A stretch of DNA of 64,000 bases from Bacteroidota bacterium (lineage in GTDB: Bacteria; Bacteroidota; Bacteroidia; Cytophagales; Cyclobacteriaceae). The stretch covers positions 1 through 64,000 of the forward strand of contig JAEZEH010000129.1 in NCBI GenBank assembly GCA_023417785.1, given 5' to 3'. The position numbers and the translations under genes are program-made. The stretch's first letter is position 1, and each line of letters starts with the position of its first letter. The notes below the pieces were generated by a model, which worked only from the letters and a program-made list of their open reading frames with translations, made no database searches and was not told the DNA's origin. Positions 25,345-34,695 of the stretch are shown here, piece after piece.

Positions 25345-27144
25345 ATGACCAGACAGGAAATCGTATCCGTTTACGAAAGCCGGAAAGCTGAATTCGAAAC
25401 AAAATTTAAGTCGCTCACCGGGCAGATAAATCTCATTTCAAACCTGCGCCTGGTTTCGGTAATCGGGATCCTTATCACCTTTTACTTCAGCCTGAAGGTC
25501 GCTGAGCTATTCGTATTACCGGCCTTGTTCCTTGTGTTATTTCTCTATCTCGTTAAACGCCACGCCGGTCTGTTCAACGAGAAAGAACTGAATGAACATT
25601 TGATTATTTCCAATAAAACTGAATTGAAGGCACTCGATGGTGACTTAAGTGCTCTTGATCCCGGAACCGGCTTCATCGATCCTGTTCACCCATATAGCCA
25701 CGATCTCGATATTTTCGGCGAGGGATCGCTCTACCAGTATATCAACCGTGGCAATACTATCCGCGGGCGAAAGAAGTTAGCATCGCGCCTATCCCATCCA
25801 CTTGAAAGTAAGGAAGCTATCGCCGTGTACCAGGATGCGATCCGGGATATGACTCCGCGGATTGACTTCCGCCAGCACTTTCAGGCAAGTGGCATGAACA
25901 CCGGTGAACAGCCCGGAGACATGGATCAATTGCTGGCATGGCTGAAACACCCCGGGGTATTTTCCCTGGAAAACAAGCTTATGGTTGGTGCGCTTTATGT
26001 AATTCCGGCGCTGACCATTCTTGCGCTTATCGGAACGTTCTTCGTCGCGGAAGCCAGGATCATATTGTTTCCGTTAATACTGACCCAATGGATCTTTTTC
26101 GGAGTGTATGCCAAGCGTGTTAGTCTTTTCCATGACTTCATCAGTCGTAAGAAGGCTATCCTTCAACGGTACTCCAGGCTCTTGTACTACCTTTCGAACG
26201 AGTCCTTTCAATCAGCACAGCTGCAAAAATTATCCGCCGATGCGAAAGATGCCCATGATCAGGTTCGCCGCCTGGCATCACTGGTAAATGCGCTGGATGC
26301 GAGAACCAATGCGATGGCGATCTTTTTCATCAACAGTTTTTTATTATATGATCTGCAATGCGTTTATCGTCTCGAGAAATGGAAAGCCGGGAATGGATCG
26401 CACCTGCCGCTTTGGCTCGACGCCATTACAGAAGCTGAATTGATAATCAGCTTTGCGACGTATTCGTATAACAATCCGGGCTTCTGCTTCGCGGAAATCT
26501 CAAACAAATTGATTGTTGAAGCCAGAGAAATGGCCCACCCACTTATTGACGCGGGCGAGCGGATAAGCAATAATTATAATATCGGCCCGGCCCCAGCCGT
26601 GCATATAATCACGGGTGCTAATATGGCCGGGAAGAGTACGTTTCTGCGAACACTTGGTGTGAACCTGGTTCTGGCCCTGAATGGAGCTCCGGTTTGTGCC
26701 TCTTCCTTCAGGTGCGCCATTGTCAATCTTCGTTCAGGCATGCGTACTGCTGATTCACTGAAAGATCATCAATCATACTTTTTTGCAGAGCTGAACCGGC
26801 TTAAGTCTATCATGGAAGAGCTGCGTAGTAACAAACCCCTGTTGATTTTGCTGGACGAAATTTTGAAAGGCACCAACAGCAATGACAAACAGTCGGGATC
26901 GATCGCGCTGGTGAAGCAACTCCTGCCTCATCCGTGCCTCGCGTTAATCGCCACTCATGATCTTGCCCTGGGGCAACTGCAGGATCAGTATCCCGAAGAG
27001 GTAACGAACTACTGTTTCGAGGCAACGATTGAAGAAGACCAGCTTTCTTTTGATTACACGCTCAAATCAGGCATAGCGCAAAAAATGAACGCAAGTTTTC
27101 TGATGCAAAAGATGGGAATAATTCCTTCGGATCGTCAGGCCTGA
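25345..27144 (+). CDS. Membrane-anchored MutS-like ATPase
   Basis: 599 residues from the ATG at 25345. The C-terminal MutS domain V is clear: Walker A GANMAGKSTFLRT (about 424-436), the RSGMRTADSLKDHQSYF segment with the MutS-type signature, Walker B LLILLDEILKGTNS (about 499-512) and ATHDLAL. The mismatch-recognition domain I and its Phe-x-Glu motif are missing. Instead two pairs of hydrophobic helices (about 34-70 and 215-260) suggest membrane insertion, with a helical lever/core-like region between and after them. It therefore cannot be housekeeping MutS; the function is unknown. Its 3' end overlaps the convergent cysteine desulfurase gene by 10 bases. Confidence 0.82.
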   Translation: MTRQEIVSVYESRKAEFETKFKSLTGQINLISNLRLVSVIGILITFYFSLKVAELFVLPALFLVLFLYLVKRHAGLFNEKELNEHLIISNKTELKALDGDLSALDPGTGFIDPVHPYSHDLDIFGEGSLYQYINRGNTIRGRKKLASRLSHPLESKEAIAVYQDAIRDMTPRIDFRQHFQASGMNTGEQPGDMDQLLAWLKHPGVFSLENKLMVGALYVIPALTILALIGTFFVAEARIILFPLILTQWIFFGVYAKRVSLFHDFISRKKAILQRYSRLLYYLSNESFQSAQLQKLSADAKDAHDQVRRLASLVNALDARTNAMAIFFINSFLLYDLQCVYRLEKWKAGNGSHLPLWLDAITEAELIISFATYSYNNPGFCFAEISNKLIVEAREMAHPLIDAGERISNNYNIGPAPAVHIITGANMAGKSTFLRTLGVNLVLALNGAPVCASSFRCAIVNLRSGMRTADSLKDHQSYFFAELNRLKSIMEELRSNKPLLILLDEILKGTNSNDKQSGSIALVKQLLPHPCLALIATHDLALGQLQDQYPEEVTNYCFEATIEEDQLSFDYTLKSGIAQKMNASFLMQKMGIIPSDRQA

Positions 27145-28286
27145 CGGGGTTCGGCAACTTTAAGTAACTCGGCGAGTTTATCAACGGTGAAGTCGATCTC
27201 TTCCACAGTATTGTATTTCGAAAAAGAGAACCTTACCGCGCCGCGTTTACTATCCGGATACAAAAATCCGAGAACGTGTGATCCCATCGTCGCGCCACTG
27301 GAGCAAGCGCTCCCGCCGGACGCGGAGATGCCTCGAAGGTCGAGATTAAAAAGCAGCATCGCGTTTTCCTCCGACTCGGGAAGGCATACATTCAACACAG
27401 TATACAGACTCTTATCGAGGTCAGCGGAATCGCCATGAAAGGTAACATTGGGGATAGCGGTCACAAGTCGTTCTATCATTCGCTGCTTCAATGATTTGAT
27501 ATGGTCCATATGGGCATCCATGTCGCGGTAAGCGATTTCAAGCGCCTTCGCGATACCAATGATTCCATATACGTTTTCCGTTCCGCCGCGCATGTTTCGT
27601 TCCTGCGCCCCGCCATGCAGGAAGGGTTGGATTTTTTTGTCCTTCCGGAGATACATAAACCCGATTCCTTTTGGCCCGTGAAACTTGTGCGCCGCAGCTG
27701 TCATTCCATGAACCTTCAGTTCTTTTGTGTCGTGACGGTAGTGACCTACTGTTTGAACCGTATCAGAATGAAAGTATGCTTTGTATGCCTCACACATCCC
27801 GGCCACCTTGCCAATATCGAGAACGTTCCCGATTTCATTGTTGGCATGCATCAGGGAAACAAGAGAACCGGGATACTGACGCAGCAGCGATTCGAGATGC
27901 GACAGGTCCACATTGCCCGTCGCGTCGAGCCCGACATGATGCAGGTTTACGATTCCATCTTTTGCCAATGACGCGAGCGTATGCTCAACGGCATGATGTT
28001 CAATAGGTGAGGAAATAACATGCTGAATAGCATAGGTACGGATGCTGCTGCACAAAATCGCATTGTCCGCTTCGGTGCCACCGGAAGTAAAGATTATTTC
28101 TCCCGGAGTACAGTTCAAAAGTTCAGCAATCTTTTTCCGTGAAGACTCGATCGCAGCCCGGACTTTCCGACCGTGTGCATGGGTGGAGGAAGGGTTTCCG
28201 AAATCTTCCAGCATGAAAGGCTTCATTGCTTCGAACACTTCCGGATCTAGCGGCGTGGTCGCAGCATTGTCGAGATAAACGCGCAT
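27135..28286 (-). CDS. Cysteine desulfurase (NifS/IscS class)
   Basis: PLP enzyme mobilising sulfur from cysteine for Fe-S clusters or thionucleosides. The 383-residue class V aminotransferase has YLDNAATTPLD, FTSGGTEADN, the Schiff-base segment AAHKFHGPKG (Lys near residue 202) and the active-site Cys in SGGSACSSGA (about 325). This Cys loop is the IscS/NifS type (group I). There is no iscU, iscR or hscA beside it, so its target is not evident. An exact promoter box lies at 28309-28316. Confidence 0.93.
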   Translation of the reverse strand: MRVYLDNAATTPLDPEVFEAMKPFMLEDFGNPSSTHAHGRKVRAAIESSRKKIAELLNCTPGEIIFTSGGTEADNAILCSSIRTYAIQHVISSPIEHHAVEHTLASLAKDGIVNLHHVGLDATGNVDLSHLESLLRQYPGSLVSLMHANNEIGNVLDIGKVAGMCEAYKAYFHSDTVQTVGHYRHDTKELKVHGMTAAAHKFHGPKGIGFMYLRKDKKIQPFLHGGAQERNMRGGTENVYGIIGIAKALEIAYRDMDAHMDHIKSLKQRMIERLVTAIPNVTFHGDSADLDKSLYTVLNVCLPESEENAMLLFNLDLRGISASGGSACSSGATMGSHVLGFLYPDSKRGAVRFSFSKYNTVEEIDFTVDKLAELLKVAEPRQA

Positions 28287-28308
28287 TTCAGGTTAATGAT
28301 AATCGCAG

Positions 28309-28316
28309 CAAAGGTA
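28309..28316 (-). promoter_or_regulatory. -7 promoter element of the cysteine desulfurase
   Basis: TACCTTTG on the minus strand, an exact TAnnTTTG match, is 22 bases before the ATG. A TTTG is present upstream (28328-28331), but only 11 bases away, closer than the usual spacing. Confidence 0.45.
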
Positions 28317-28349
28317 ACAGAATTTGACAAACGTACCCACCATCAGGCG

Positions 28350-29753
28350 TTATCCGGCCAGTGCCTTCTCCGAGATGATTTCCTTGATGTCAGAAATGAT
28401 TTTTTTTGCCAGGTTGCCGGCCTTCACTTCCATATCTGATTCCGCGTAAATCCGGATGATTGGCTCTGTGTTCGACTTTCTCAGGTGAACCCACTCCTTG
28501 TCGAATTCAATCCGCACACCATCAATGGTATTGATGGGCTGTTTCGCATATTTGGCCCTTACCGCTTCCAGTACTTTATCCACGTCAATGTCCCGGGTCA
28601 GTTCGATTTTGTTTTTCGAAATATAGTATCCGGGATACCGCGATTTCAGCCGCAGCGGGGTGAGGTTTGATTTGGCCAGATGAGTCAGAAATAAGGCAAT
28701 CCCGACGAGTGCGTCCCTGCCATAATGTAACTCAGGATAGATTACGCCGCCGTTGCCTTCACCACCGATTACAGCGTTTTTCTCTTTCATCAGGTTGACC
28801 ACATTTACTTCGCCAACAGCAGATGCAAAGTACTGTCCTCCTGCCTTTTCGGTGATATCCTGCAAGGCCCGTGTAGACGAGAGATTGGAAACCGTGTTCT
28901 TTCCACCATTGCCTGCATTAAGAACGTAATCGGCAACAGCCACCAGGGTATATTCTTCTCCAAACGGCGTTCCGTCTTCGCAAATAAGCGCCAGCCGGTC
29001 AACATCGGGATCAACGACAATTCCAAGATCGTATTTACTCTTTTGTATTTCGCGGCAGATGTCTGTAAGATGTTCCGGCAGGGGTTCAGGGTTATGCGCG
29101 AAATGACCTGTAGGTTCACAATGAACTTCCTTTACCATTACGCCCATTGATTTCAACAACATCGGAACGGCGATTCCGCCAGTCGAGTTTACCGCATCCA
29201 CGGCCACTTTAAAACCACGGGCTTTTACTGCGGGCACGTCGACAAGGGGCAGCTTGAGCACCATTTCAATATGCTTCTGGATGTACCCGTCCTTTTTTTC
29301 ATACTTGCCGAGCTTGTTTACCGGAGCAAATTCCAACTCTGCGTTCTCAGCAAGTTCAAGGACCTCTAAACCGTCTTTTTCGGAAATGAATTCGCCTTTT
29401 TCATTGAGAAGTTTCAGTGCATTCCACTGGCCCGGGTTGTGGCTGGCGGTGAGTATGATCCCTCCGGCTGCCTGCTCGATAGGTACGGCGATTTCGACGG
29501 TGGGCGTGGTTGAAAGACCGAGGTCGACCACGTCGATGCCCAAACTCTGGAGCGTCGCCGAAACAATATTGCTCAGCATTTCGCCGGAGATTCGCGCATC
29601 ACGACCAAGAACTATTTTTGCCGTCGGTTTTTCCTTTTTTGACCACACACCAAAGGCGGCGGTAAACTTGACGACGTCCAGCGGCGTGAGGTTTTCACCG
29701 GGTTTTCCGCCTATAGTTCCTCGGATTCCTGAAATGGATTTTATTAAAGCCAT
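28350..29753 (-). CDS. glmM: Phosphoglucosamine mutase (alpha-D-phosphohexomutase family)
   Basis: 467-residue phosphohexomutase. The N-terminal SISGIRGTIGG, the phosphoserine loop TASHNPGQWNALK (Ser near residue 103), the metal-binding DPDVDRLA and the sugar-binding GGEGNGGVIYP are all present, and the C-terminal phosphate loop has KSNTEPIIRIY. This is the Bacteroidota GlmM type that interconverts glucosamine-6- and -1-phosphate for UDP-GlcNAc. Activity on glucose or mannose phosphates cannot be excluded by sequence. It is monocistronic with its own promoter. Confidence 0.88.
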   Translation of the reverse strand: MALIKSISGIRGTIGGKPGENLTPLDVVKFTAAFGVWSKKEKPTAKIVLGRDARISGEMLSNIVSATLQSLGIDVVDLGLSTTPTVEIAVPIEQAAGGIILTASHNPGQWNALKLLNEKGEFISEKDGLEVLELAENAELEFAPVNKLGKYEKKDGYIQKHIEMVLKLPLVDVPAVKARGFKVAVDAVNSTGGIAVPMLLKSMGVMVKEVHCEPTGHFAHNPEPLPEHLTDICREIQKSKYDLGIVVDPDVDRLALICEDGTPFGEEYTLVAVADYVLNAGNGGKNTVSNLSSTRALQDITEKAGGQYFASAVGEVNVVNLMKEKNAVIGGEGNGGVIYPELHYGRDALVGIALFLTHLAKSNLTPLRLKSRYPGYYISKNKIELTRDIDVDKVLEAVRAKYAKQPINTIDGVRIEFDKEWVHLRKSNTEPIIRIYAESDMEVKAGNLAKKIISDIKEIISEKALAG

Positions 29754-29774
29754 GATCGCATTTTTTCGGGATCA

Positions 29775-29782
29775 CAAAGATA
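29775..29782 (-). promoter_or_regulatory. -7 promoter element of glmM
   Basis: TATCTTTG on the minus strand, an exact match, lies 21 bases before the glmM ATG. CTTG (29801-29804) is 18 bases upstream, close to the -33 TTTG position. Confidence 0.55.
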
Positions 29783-29820
29783 TTGAAATCGCGGTCCCGG
29801 CAAGGCCTAACCTTACTGGA

Positions 29821-30063
29821 TTAGCTTTTCTTTTTGATTTCCGGCATCGGGCCGGATTCGCTCAACGATGGATCACCACAAGCTGCGTCTCCCGCCTGCA
29901 TGGTTTTTCCACAATACCCGCATTGCGCTCCTTCTTTGTTAAGCCAGGGACTTTGTGATGCGCAGGTACCTCGGAATTCGCCGTTCTTAATAAAAATAAG
30001 TCGCACTGACAGGCCGACAAAGAATAAAACGAAGACCAGAAGTGTTATAAGAAAAACCGTCAT
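29821..30063 (-). CDS. Small membrane protein with Cys motifs, NqrM-like
   Basis: 80 residues. One N-terminal membrane helix (about 3-25) is followed by RLIFIKNGEFRGTCASQSP and CGYCGK, then another Cys in AACGD. The layout (helix, basic turn, then GTC/GSC and spaced cysteines) resembles NqrM (DUF539), an iron-delivery factor for the Na+-translocating NADH:quinone reductase. The match is by pattern only, and no nqr genes are in the window. It precedes glmM on the same strand with 67 bases between; the glmM promoter lies in that gap. It could also be an unrelated small secreted protein. Confidence 0.5.
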   Translation of the reverse strand: MTVFLITLLVFVLFFVGLSVRLIFIKNGEFRGTCASQSPWLNKEGAQCGYCGKTMQAGDAACGDPSLSESGPMPEIKKKS

Positions 30064-30163
30064 ACCGCAGTGATTTAGTTGCCCATTTTAAGTATTAGAC
30101 CTACTTTCCAGCAAAGTTAGTCTGCTTAAAGAGAACGCGCTATTAACTTTTTAAGTTTATTCT

Positions 30164-30976
30164 ATGAAAGATGTTTTGTCGGCCCCCGATCCTAAACGGG
30201 ATGAGAAACTGAGAGCGTTTGACCGCCTGTTGACCGTTATGGATGAGCTTCGGGAGAACTGTCCCTGGGATAAAAAACAAACGCTCGAATCCCTTCGCCA
30301 CCTGACCATCGAAGAAACGTACGAGTTATCGGATGCCATCCTCGAAGGAGACTTAACTGAAATCAAAAAAGAGATCGGTGACCTGATGCTGCATCTGGTG
30401 TTCTATGCACGGATCGCTTCCGAAAAAAATGCCTTTCATATCGGCGACGTGCTCCATTCGCTTTGCGACAAACTGGTTGAAAGGCATCCTCATATCTACA
30501 GCGATGTGGTTGCCAACGACGAAGAAACGGTGAAAGCCAACTGGGAAAAGATCAAACTCAAAAAGGGCAACAAATCCGTTCTCGAAGGCGTCCCGGGCTC
30601 GCTTCCTGCTTTGGTAAAGGCTATCCGCATTCAGGATAAGGCACGGGGCGTTGGCTTCGATTGGGAGAAGAAAGAACAGGTATGGGAAAAGGTTGAAGAA
30701 GAAATGCATGAATTCAAGAAGGAATTCAATGTCGAGCATGATCGCGGAATCGACCATGAAAAAGCGATGGCCGAATTTGGCGACTTGCTTTTTTCACTGG
30801 TTAACTATGCGCGGTTTATCAACATCGATCCGGAGGAAGCACTCGAACGCACCAACAAGAAATTCATCAAACGGTTCCAGTTCCTGGAGCGCGAGTCGGC
30901 CAAAGATGGAAAAGTGCTGGGTGAAATGACCCTCGCAGAAATGGATACTTACTGGGAAAAAGCAAAAGGCATCTGA
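30164..30976 (+). CDS. mazG: Nucleoside triphosphate pyrophosphohydrolase MazG
   Basis: Hydrolyses (d)NTPs to NMP and pyrophosphate. The 270-residue protein has two MazG repeats. The first begins LRENCPWDKKQTLESLRHLTIEETYEL-like (CPWDKKQT, then EETYELSDAI) with the EExxE and later GDLMLHLVFYARIA metal-binding residues. The second has EEEMHEFKKEF and EFGDLLFSLVNYARF. The KANWEKIKLKK link is also family-typical. It is monocistronic and converges on the antiporter gene. Confidence 0.93.
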   Translation: MKDVLSAPDPKRDEKLRAFDRLLTVMDELRENCPWDKKQTLESLRHLTIEETYELSDAILEGDLTEIKKEIGDLMLHLVFYARIASEKNAFHIGDVLHSLCDKLVERHPHIYSDVVANDEETVKANWEKIKLKKGNKSVLEGVPGSLPALVKAIRIQDKARGVGFDWEKKEQVWEKVEEEMHEFKKEFNVEHDRGIDHEKAMAEFGDLLFSLVNYARFINIDPEEALERTNKKFIKRFQFLERESAKDGKVLGEMTLAEMDTYWEKAKGI

Positions 30977-31021
30977 TCGCACGGATGCGGTGAAATCCTT
31001 CCCGGATTCAAAATCGAACGA

Positions 31022-32260
31022 TCATGTTTCCTGGTTTTTGGCAAGGATCCACTTCATGAGTGGCCCGCTCGTCATACTTGTTACGAGCGCCATGATTACC
31101 AGCGACACAAAAAGTTTTTCACCAATCAATCCATTTTCAAGTGCCACGAGTCCAAGAATAATTTCCATTGCTCCGCGGGCATTCATTCCAAATCCCGCGG
31201 CCAGCGATTCCCTGACATTAAACCCTCCAAGCCGCGTACCGAGCCCGCTGCCTACAATCTTCCCGGTGAATGCCACTACAACGATGATCAGTGTAAGCCA
31301 GAAATCGAAGTTCAGAATGAAGTTCACCTTCAGTCCGATAGCCACGAAGAATAGGGGACTGAAAACATTGTTGATAAACTGATGCACAATTTCCTTAGCG
31401 CGTTCCGACATGTGTTCGGAATCACCAAAAGCGACGCCTATGATAAATGCGCCAAAGATTGCATGAATACCAATGTATTCGGTGAAGGCCGCGGCCAGAA
31501 AGCAACACGCCAGCGACACCGAAAGAACCCCTCCCGGCCAGGCAAACCGGGTGTTAACCCAGGGAAGAATTCTATTTATTAGTGCTCTGCCTACTGTAAG
31601 CATCACAGCGGTGAATCCAACGGTAAGAATGATTGTTTGAGTGATCGTCATGTTCTGCGCGGTGCCAATCATTCCCAATACAACCGAAAATATCAGCCAG
31701 CCGATAAGATCGTTTATCATGGCTGACGAAATAACCAGCATCCCCATTCGGGTTTTGAAAATCCCGATATCCATGAGTATGCGGGCAATTACCGGCAGCG
31801 CCGTGATAGCCATGGATGTCCCCATGAACAGCGCGAACGCCAGCAGGTTCGAACTTGTCTTTATTTCGAAAACTCCGGGCAGATAGTAGGCGAGTGCAAA
31901 ACCCATTATGAAAGGGATGACCAGCCCGAATACTGATGTGTACACCGCCTGACGACCTTGCTGAAAAACGATATGGAGGTCAACTTCAAGGCCCGCAATA
32001 AACAACAGCATCACCACGGCAACCTGCACAAATCCGTCGAGCACGAGCAACGAGTTTCCCTGTTCGAAGAAAGAACCGAAAGCCTCCGGAAACAGCATTC
32101 CGAATACGGTTGGCCCAAGGATAATCCCGGCAACGATTTCGCCCACCACGGCAGGTTGTCGTAGCTTTCTTGCCAATTCGGCAAATAACCGCCCCATCAC
32201 CAGCATTGTGCCGAGTTGAAGTAACAGGTTCATCACCTCGTGTTGGCTGAGCTTGGTCAT
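31022..32260 (-). CDS. Cation:proton antiporter (CPA2 / KefB-like membrane domain)
   Basis: 412 residues with about 12 transmembrane segments and no cytosolic TrkA-N domain. Landmarks are LRQPAVVGEIVAGIILGPTVFG (in pieces: PAVVGEIVAG, ILGPTVFG), the unwound-helix TSMAITALPVIARIL, SSAMINDLIGW with the Asn-Asp pair that carries ions, and GFGMNARGAMEIILG. It likely exchanges Na+ or K+ for H+. Its start overlaps the stop of the upstream universal stress protein gene by 4 bases, so the two are translationally coupled. Confidence 0.88.
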   Translation of the reverse strand: MTKLSQHEVMNLLLQLGTMLVMGRLFAELARKLRQPAVVGEIVAGIILGPTVFGMLFPEAFGSFFEQGNSLLVLDGFVQVAVVMLLFIAGLEVDLHIVFQQGRQAVYTSVFGLVIPFIMGFALAYYLPGVFEIKTSSNLLAFALFMGTSMAITALPVIARILMDIGIFKTRMGMLVISSAMINDLIGWLIFSVVLGMIGTAQNMTITQTIILTVGFTAVMLTVGRALINRILPWVNTRFAWPGGVLSVSLACCFLAAAFTEYIGIHAIFGAFIIGVAFGDSEHMSERAKEIVHQFINNVFSPLFFVAIGLKVNFILNFDFWLTLIIVVVAFTGKIVGSGLGTRLGGFNVRESLAAGFGMNARGAMEIILGLVALENGLIGEKLFVSLVIMALVTSMTSGPLMKWILAKNQET

Positions 32261-33132
32261 GATCCGGTTTCCCTGTTTTTATTTCTCGAAGGGTGTACAA
32301 TCAGGAGGTTACAGGGAAGGTCGGCGAAAACGTATTCCAAATCATTTGTAAAAACACGATCGAAAATCGAAAACCGCTTTGCGGGCGCGCCAACGACAAG
32401 GAGGTCGGCGTTCTTTCGTTGAGCAAAGCGCGACAGTTCAAATCCCGATTTGCCACTAACTACTTTAATATTGACCTTCAGTCCCTGATGAGAAACGCCT
32501 TCCAGTAATTTCTGAACGAATGTAATTTCATCCTGAACCAGTGTTTGACGCAGCTCCTCATATTCAGTGGCAGAAGTGTTACCTGCTGCCGACATGGTAA
32601 GCCCATACATCTTTATTCCGCGAACAATATGAAGCCACTTCGCATTATCTGCCTGTGCAATTTCACAGGTTATCCGGAGCGCATCTTTTACGTGATTGCT
32701 GTTTTCGGCGTTCACGACAATATTCTGAAAGGGTACAGGATCTTTAGATGGATTAATCAGCGTAAGGACCGAACAATCTGCCCTGCGCAAAATCCTGCGT
32801 CCGATTGTACCCAGATAATAACGGATTAGTTTTTCCTTCTTCAGTGCCCCCGCAATCAGTAAATCCACCTGTTCTTTCTTACATCGGCTGAGGATCCGTT
32901 CGGCCGGGTTACCGCTTTCCCAAAAAATCTTTACATCCGGCAAATCCGCCAATCCAACCTCTTCAAGGTATCTTCGTAGCTGATTTTGGGCTCCGTCGGT
33001 TTTGCTGCCTACGTGAATCAGGTTCAACTCGGCATTCCACAACACCTTCAGCCGCGCCGCCTCGGAAAGAATGGCGAGAATTCGGGGTGAAAACGCTACC
33101 GCAACAGCGATTTTCCGGAAAGGAGCATTCAT
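32257..33132 (-). CDS. Universal stress protein, two UspA domains
   Basis: 291 residues. Two tandem Usp-like alpha/beta domains are seen, about 1-140 and 145-290. The first contains IAVAVAFSPRIL and LLIAGALKKEKLIRYYLGTIGRRILRRADCSVL (short pieces: LLIAGALKK, YLGTIGRRIL) and the second DLLVVGAPAKR. The ATP-binding GxxGxxS motif is incomplete in both, so ATP binding is uncertain. It overlaps the antiporter start by 4 bases. A regulatory role on that transporter is a reasonable inference, as Usp domains are fused to or paired with CPA antiporters in several bacteria. Confidence 0.82.
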   Translation of the reverse strand: MNAPFRKIAVAVAFSPRILAILSEAARLKVLWNAELNLIHVGSKTDGAQNQLRRYLEEVGLADLPDVKIFWESGNPAERILSRCKKEQVDLLIAGALKKEKLIRYYLGTIGRRILRRADCSVLTLINPSKDPVPFQNIVVNAENSNHVKDALRITCEIAQADNAKWLHIVRGIKMYGLTMSAAGNTSATEYEELRQTLVQDEITFVQKLLEGVSHQGLKVNIKVVSGKSGFELSRFAQRKNADLLVVGAPAKRFSIFDRVFTNDLEYVFADLPCNLLIVHPSRNKNRETGS

Positions 33133-33268
33133 AGATTCCGGGAAATATATGCAAAACGTACCTCATCACAACCCTGTGGCGTTGGCGGTTTAGAATTCGT
33201 TTGTTTCGGAAAACTTGCATGTATACAATCCGAAGCAGTTATCCACCTCACGGCCGCTTCCTTCCCCA

Positions 33269-33276
33269 TATTTTTG
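33269..33276 (+). promoter_or_regulatory. -7 promoter element of the histidine kinase
   Basis: TATTTTTG, an exact TAnnTTTG match, lies 15 bases before the ATG at 33292. Confidence 0.4.
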
Positions 33277-33291
33277 ATTCAAAGTTTGTTC

Positions 33292-34581
33292 ATGTCTATT
33301 CGAAAATTTTTCCGGAATCTGATTATTGGGGAAAATCGTTTTGTATCCTCCTACGGAGAATATAAACAAGCTATACTCTCCGGATCGATTGCGCTGATAG
33401 GCATTCTGGTTTGTTCCCTTTACATTGTTACTCACGTGTCGCTGGGCAGCTACGATGTCATATCGTTTCATATTGGAACTTGTCTTCTTCTCGTTTACAC
33501 ACTTTTCCTCCATCGTACCGGCAGACACCGAAAAGCAAACTTTTTTCTGCTACCTACAATAAATCTCGCGGTTTATTTATTTGCGGCCAGTGAATCACGC
33601 GCCACCGGAACCATGGTATTCTTTATGGCAAACGCTGTTGCCGCGTTCGCTGTTTTCTCGTACCAGGAAAGGCTTGCCTCTATCTTTTTCTCTATACTCA
33701 CATACGTGTTGTTTATACTTGCCTGCGTGGGCGATATCCCGTTTATTCCCAGAAGGAGCTATGACGAGGATATGATTTTTTTTAATCTGGTAGTTAACTT
33801 TTCGATCGCGCTACCTGCAACCGTAATGGGCGTCTATCTGCTTATCGATCTTAATCATTACAATGCCCTTCAGCTTGAAGAACGAAATGAACAATTAAAC
33901 AAGACCAATACCGAACTCGACCGGTTTGTATATAGCACCTCCCATGATCTGCGCGCGCCGTTAACTTCGATTATGGGCCTCATCAACATCATCAGCAACA
34001 CGGAGAATGCTGACGAACAAATGCGGTATCTCGGTATGATGAAAGACCGCGTACATTCGCTGGATAACTTCATCAAAGACATCACCGACTATAGCCGAAA
34101 CAACAGGCTGGCCATCAATCATGAAAAAGTGAAACTGGTCGACCTGGCCGAAGAAGTCTGGGAAAGTCTTAAGTTTTCCCCTGATGCGCAAGCCATTACT
34201 TTTCAAATAGACATCCCGGAAGAAGTCACCATTTCATCGGACAAGAACCGGTTAAAAGTGATTATTTCGAATCTGATATCGAATGCTATTCGCTACCACG
34301 ATCAGATGAAGGATCACCAGTTTATCAAACTCAGTTGTGAGACCAAAGACAAAGCATTTTACCTTAAAATCGAAGATAACGGTCAGGGTATCGCACGCGA
34401 ATATCATGCCCGCATCTTTGAAATGTTTTTTCGCGCCAACGAACAGTCGAAGGGCTCCGGCCTCGGTCTTTACATCGTAAAAGAAGCTCTGATGAAGTTA
34501 TCGGGATCCATTCAACTCGAGTCTGACCCGGGGATCGGTTCTACCTTTATCATCAAGCTGCCGAACCAGACCCAGGCCTGA
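33292..34581 (+). CDS. Membrane sensor histidine kinase
   Basis: 429 residues. Six hydrophobic segments between residues 20 and 190 form the input region (7TMR-like, without a recognised sensor fold). A short coiled linker precedes the HisKA domain with the phospho-accepting His in YSTSHDLRAPLTS (about residue 218). The HATPase domain has SNLISNAIRYH (N box), EDNGQGIA (G1), FEMFFRANEQSKGSGLGLYIVKEAL in pieces (F box FEMFFRAN, G2 GSGLGLYIV). No response regulator is adjacent, so this is an orphan kinase here. ATG at 33292 is preferred over the TTG at 33274, which lies inside the promoter box. Confidence 0.9.
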   Translation: MSIRKFFRNLIIGENRFVSSYGEYKQAILSGSIALIGILVCSLYIVTHVSLGSYDVISFHIGTCLLLVYTLFLHRTGRHRKANFFLLPTINLAVYLFAASESRATGTMVFFMANAVAAFAVFSYQERLASIFFSILTYVLFILACVGDIPFIPRRSYDEDMIFFNLVVNFSIALPATVMGVYLLIDLNHYNALQLEERNEQLNKTNTELDRFVYSTSHDLRAPLTSIMGLINIISNTENADEQMRYLGMMKDRVHSLDNFIKDITDYSRNNRLAINHEKVKLVDLAEEVWESLKFSPDAQAITFQIDIPEEVTISSDKNRLKVIISNLISNAIRYHDQMKDHQFIKLSCETKDKAFYLKIEDNGQGIAREYHARIFEMFFRANEQSKGSGLGLYIVKEALMKLSGSIQLESDPGIGSTFIIKLPNQTQA

Positions 34582-34695
34582 TCATGTACATTCCTTCTTT
34601 AATCGCATCGTTGCACACCTAACAACCTAACAACCATTAAGTTGGGATAATGCTAAAAAAAATCGCGGGATAGCCTGTTGAGCGGTGGCGAATAT

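Noticed and set aside
25345..27144. Housekeeping DNA mismatch repair MutS
   Set aside because: Lacks the mismatch-binding domain and the Phe-x-Glu motif, is about 250 residues too short, and has apparent membrane helices.
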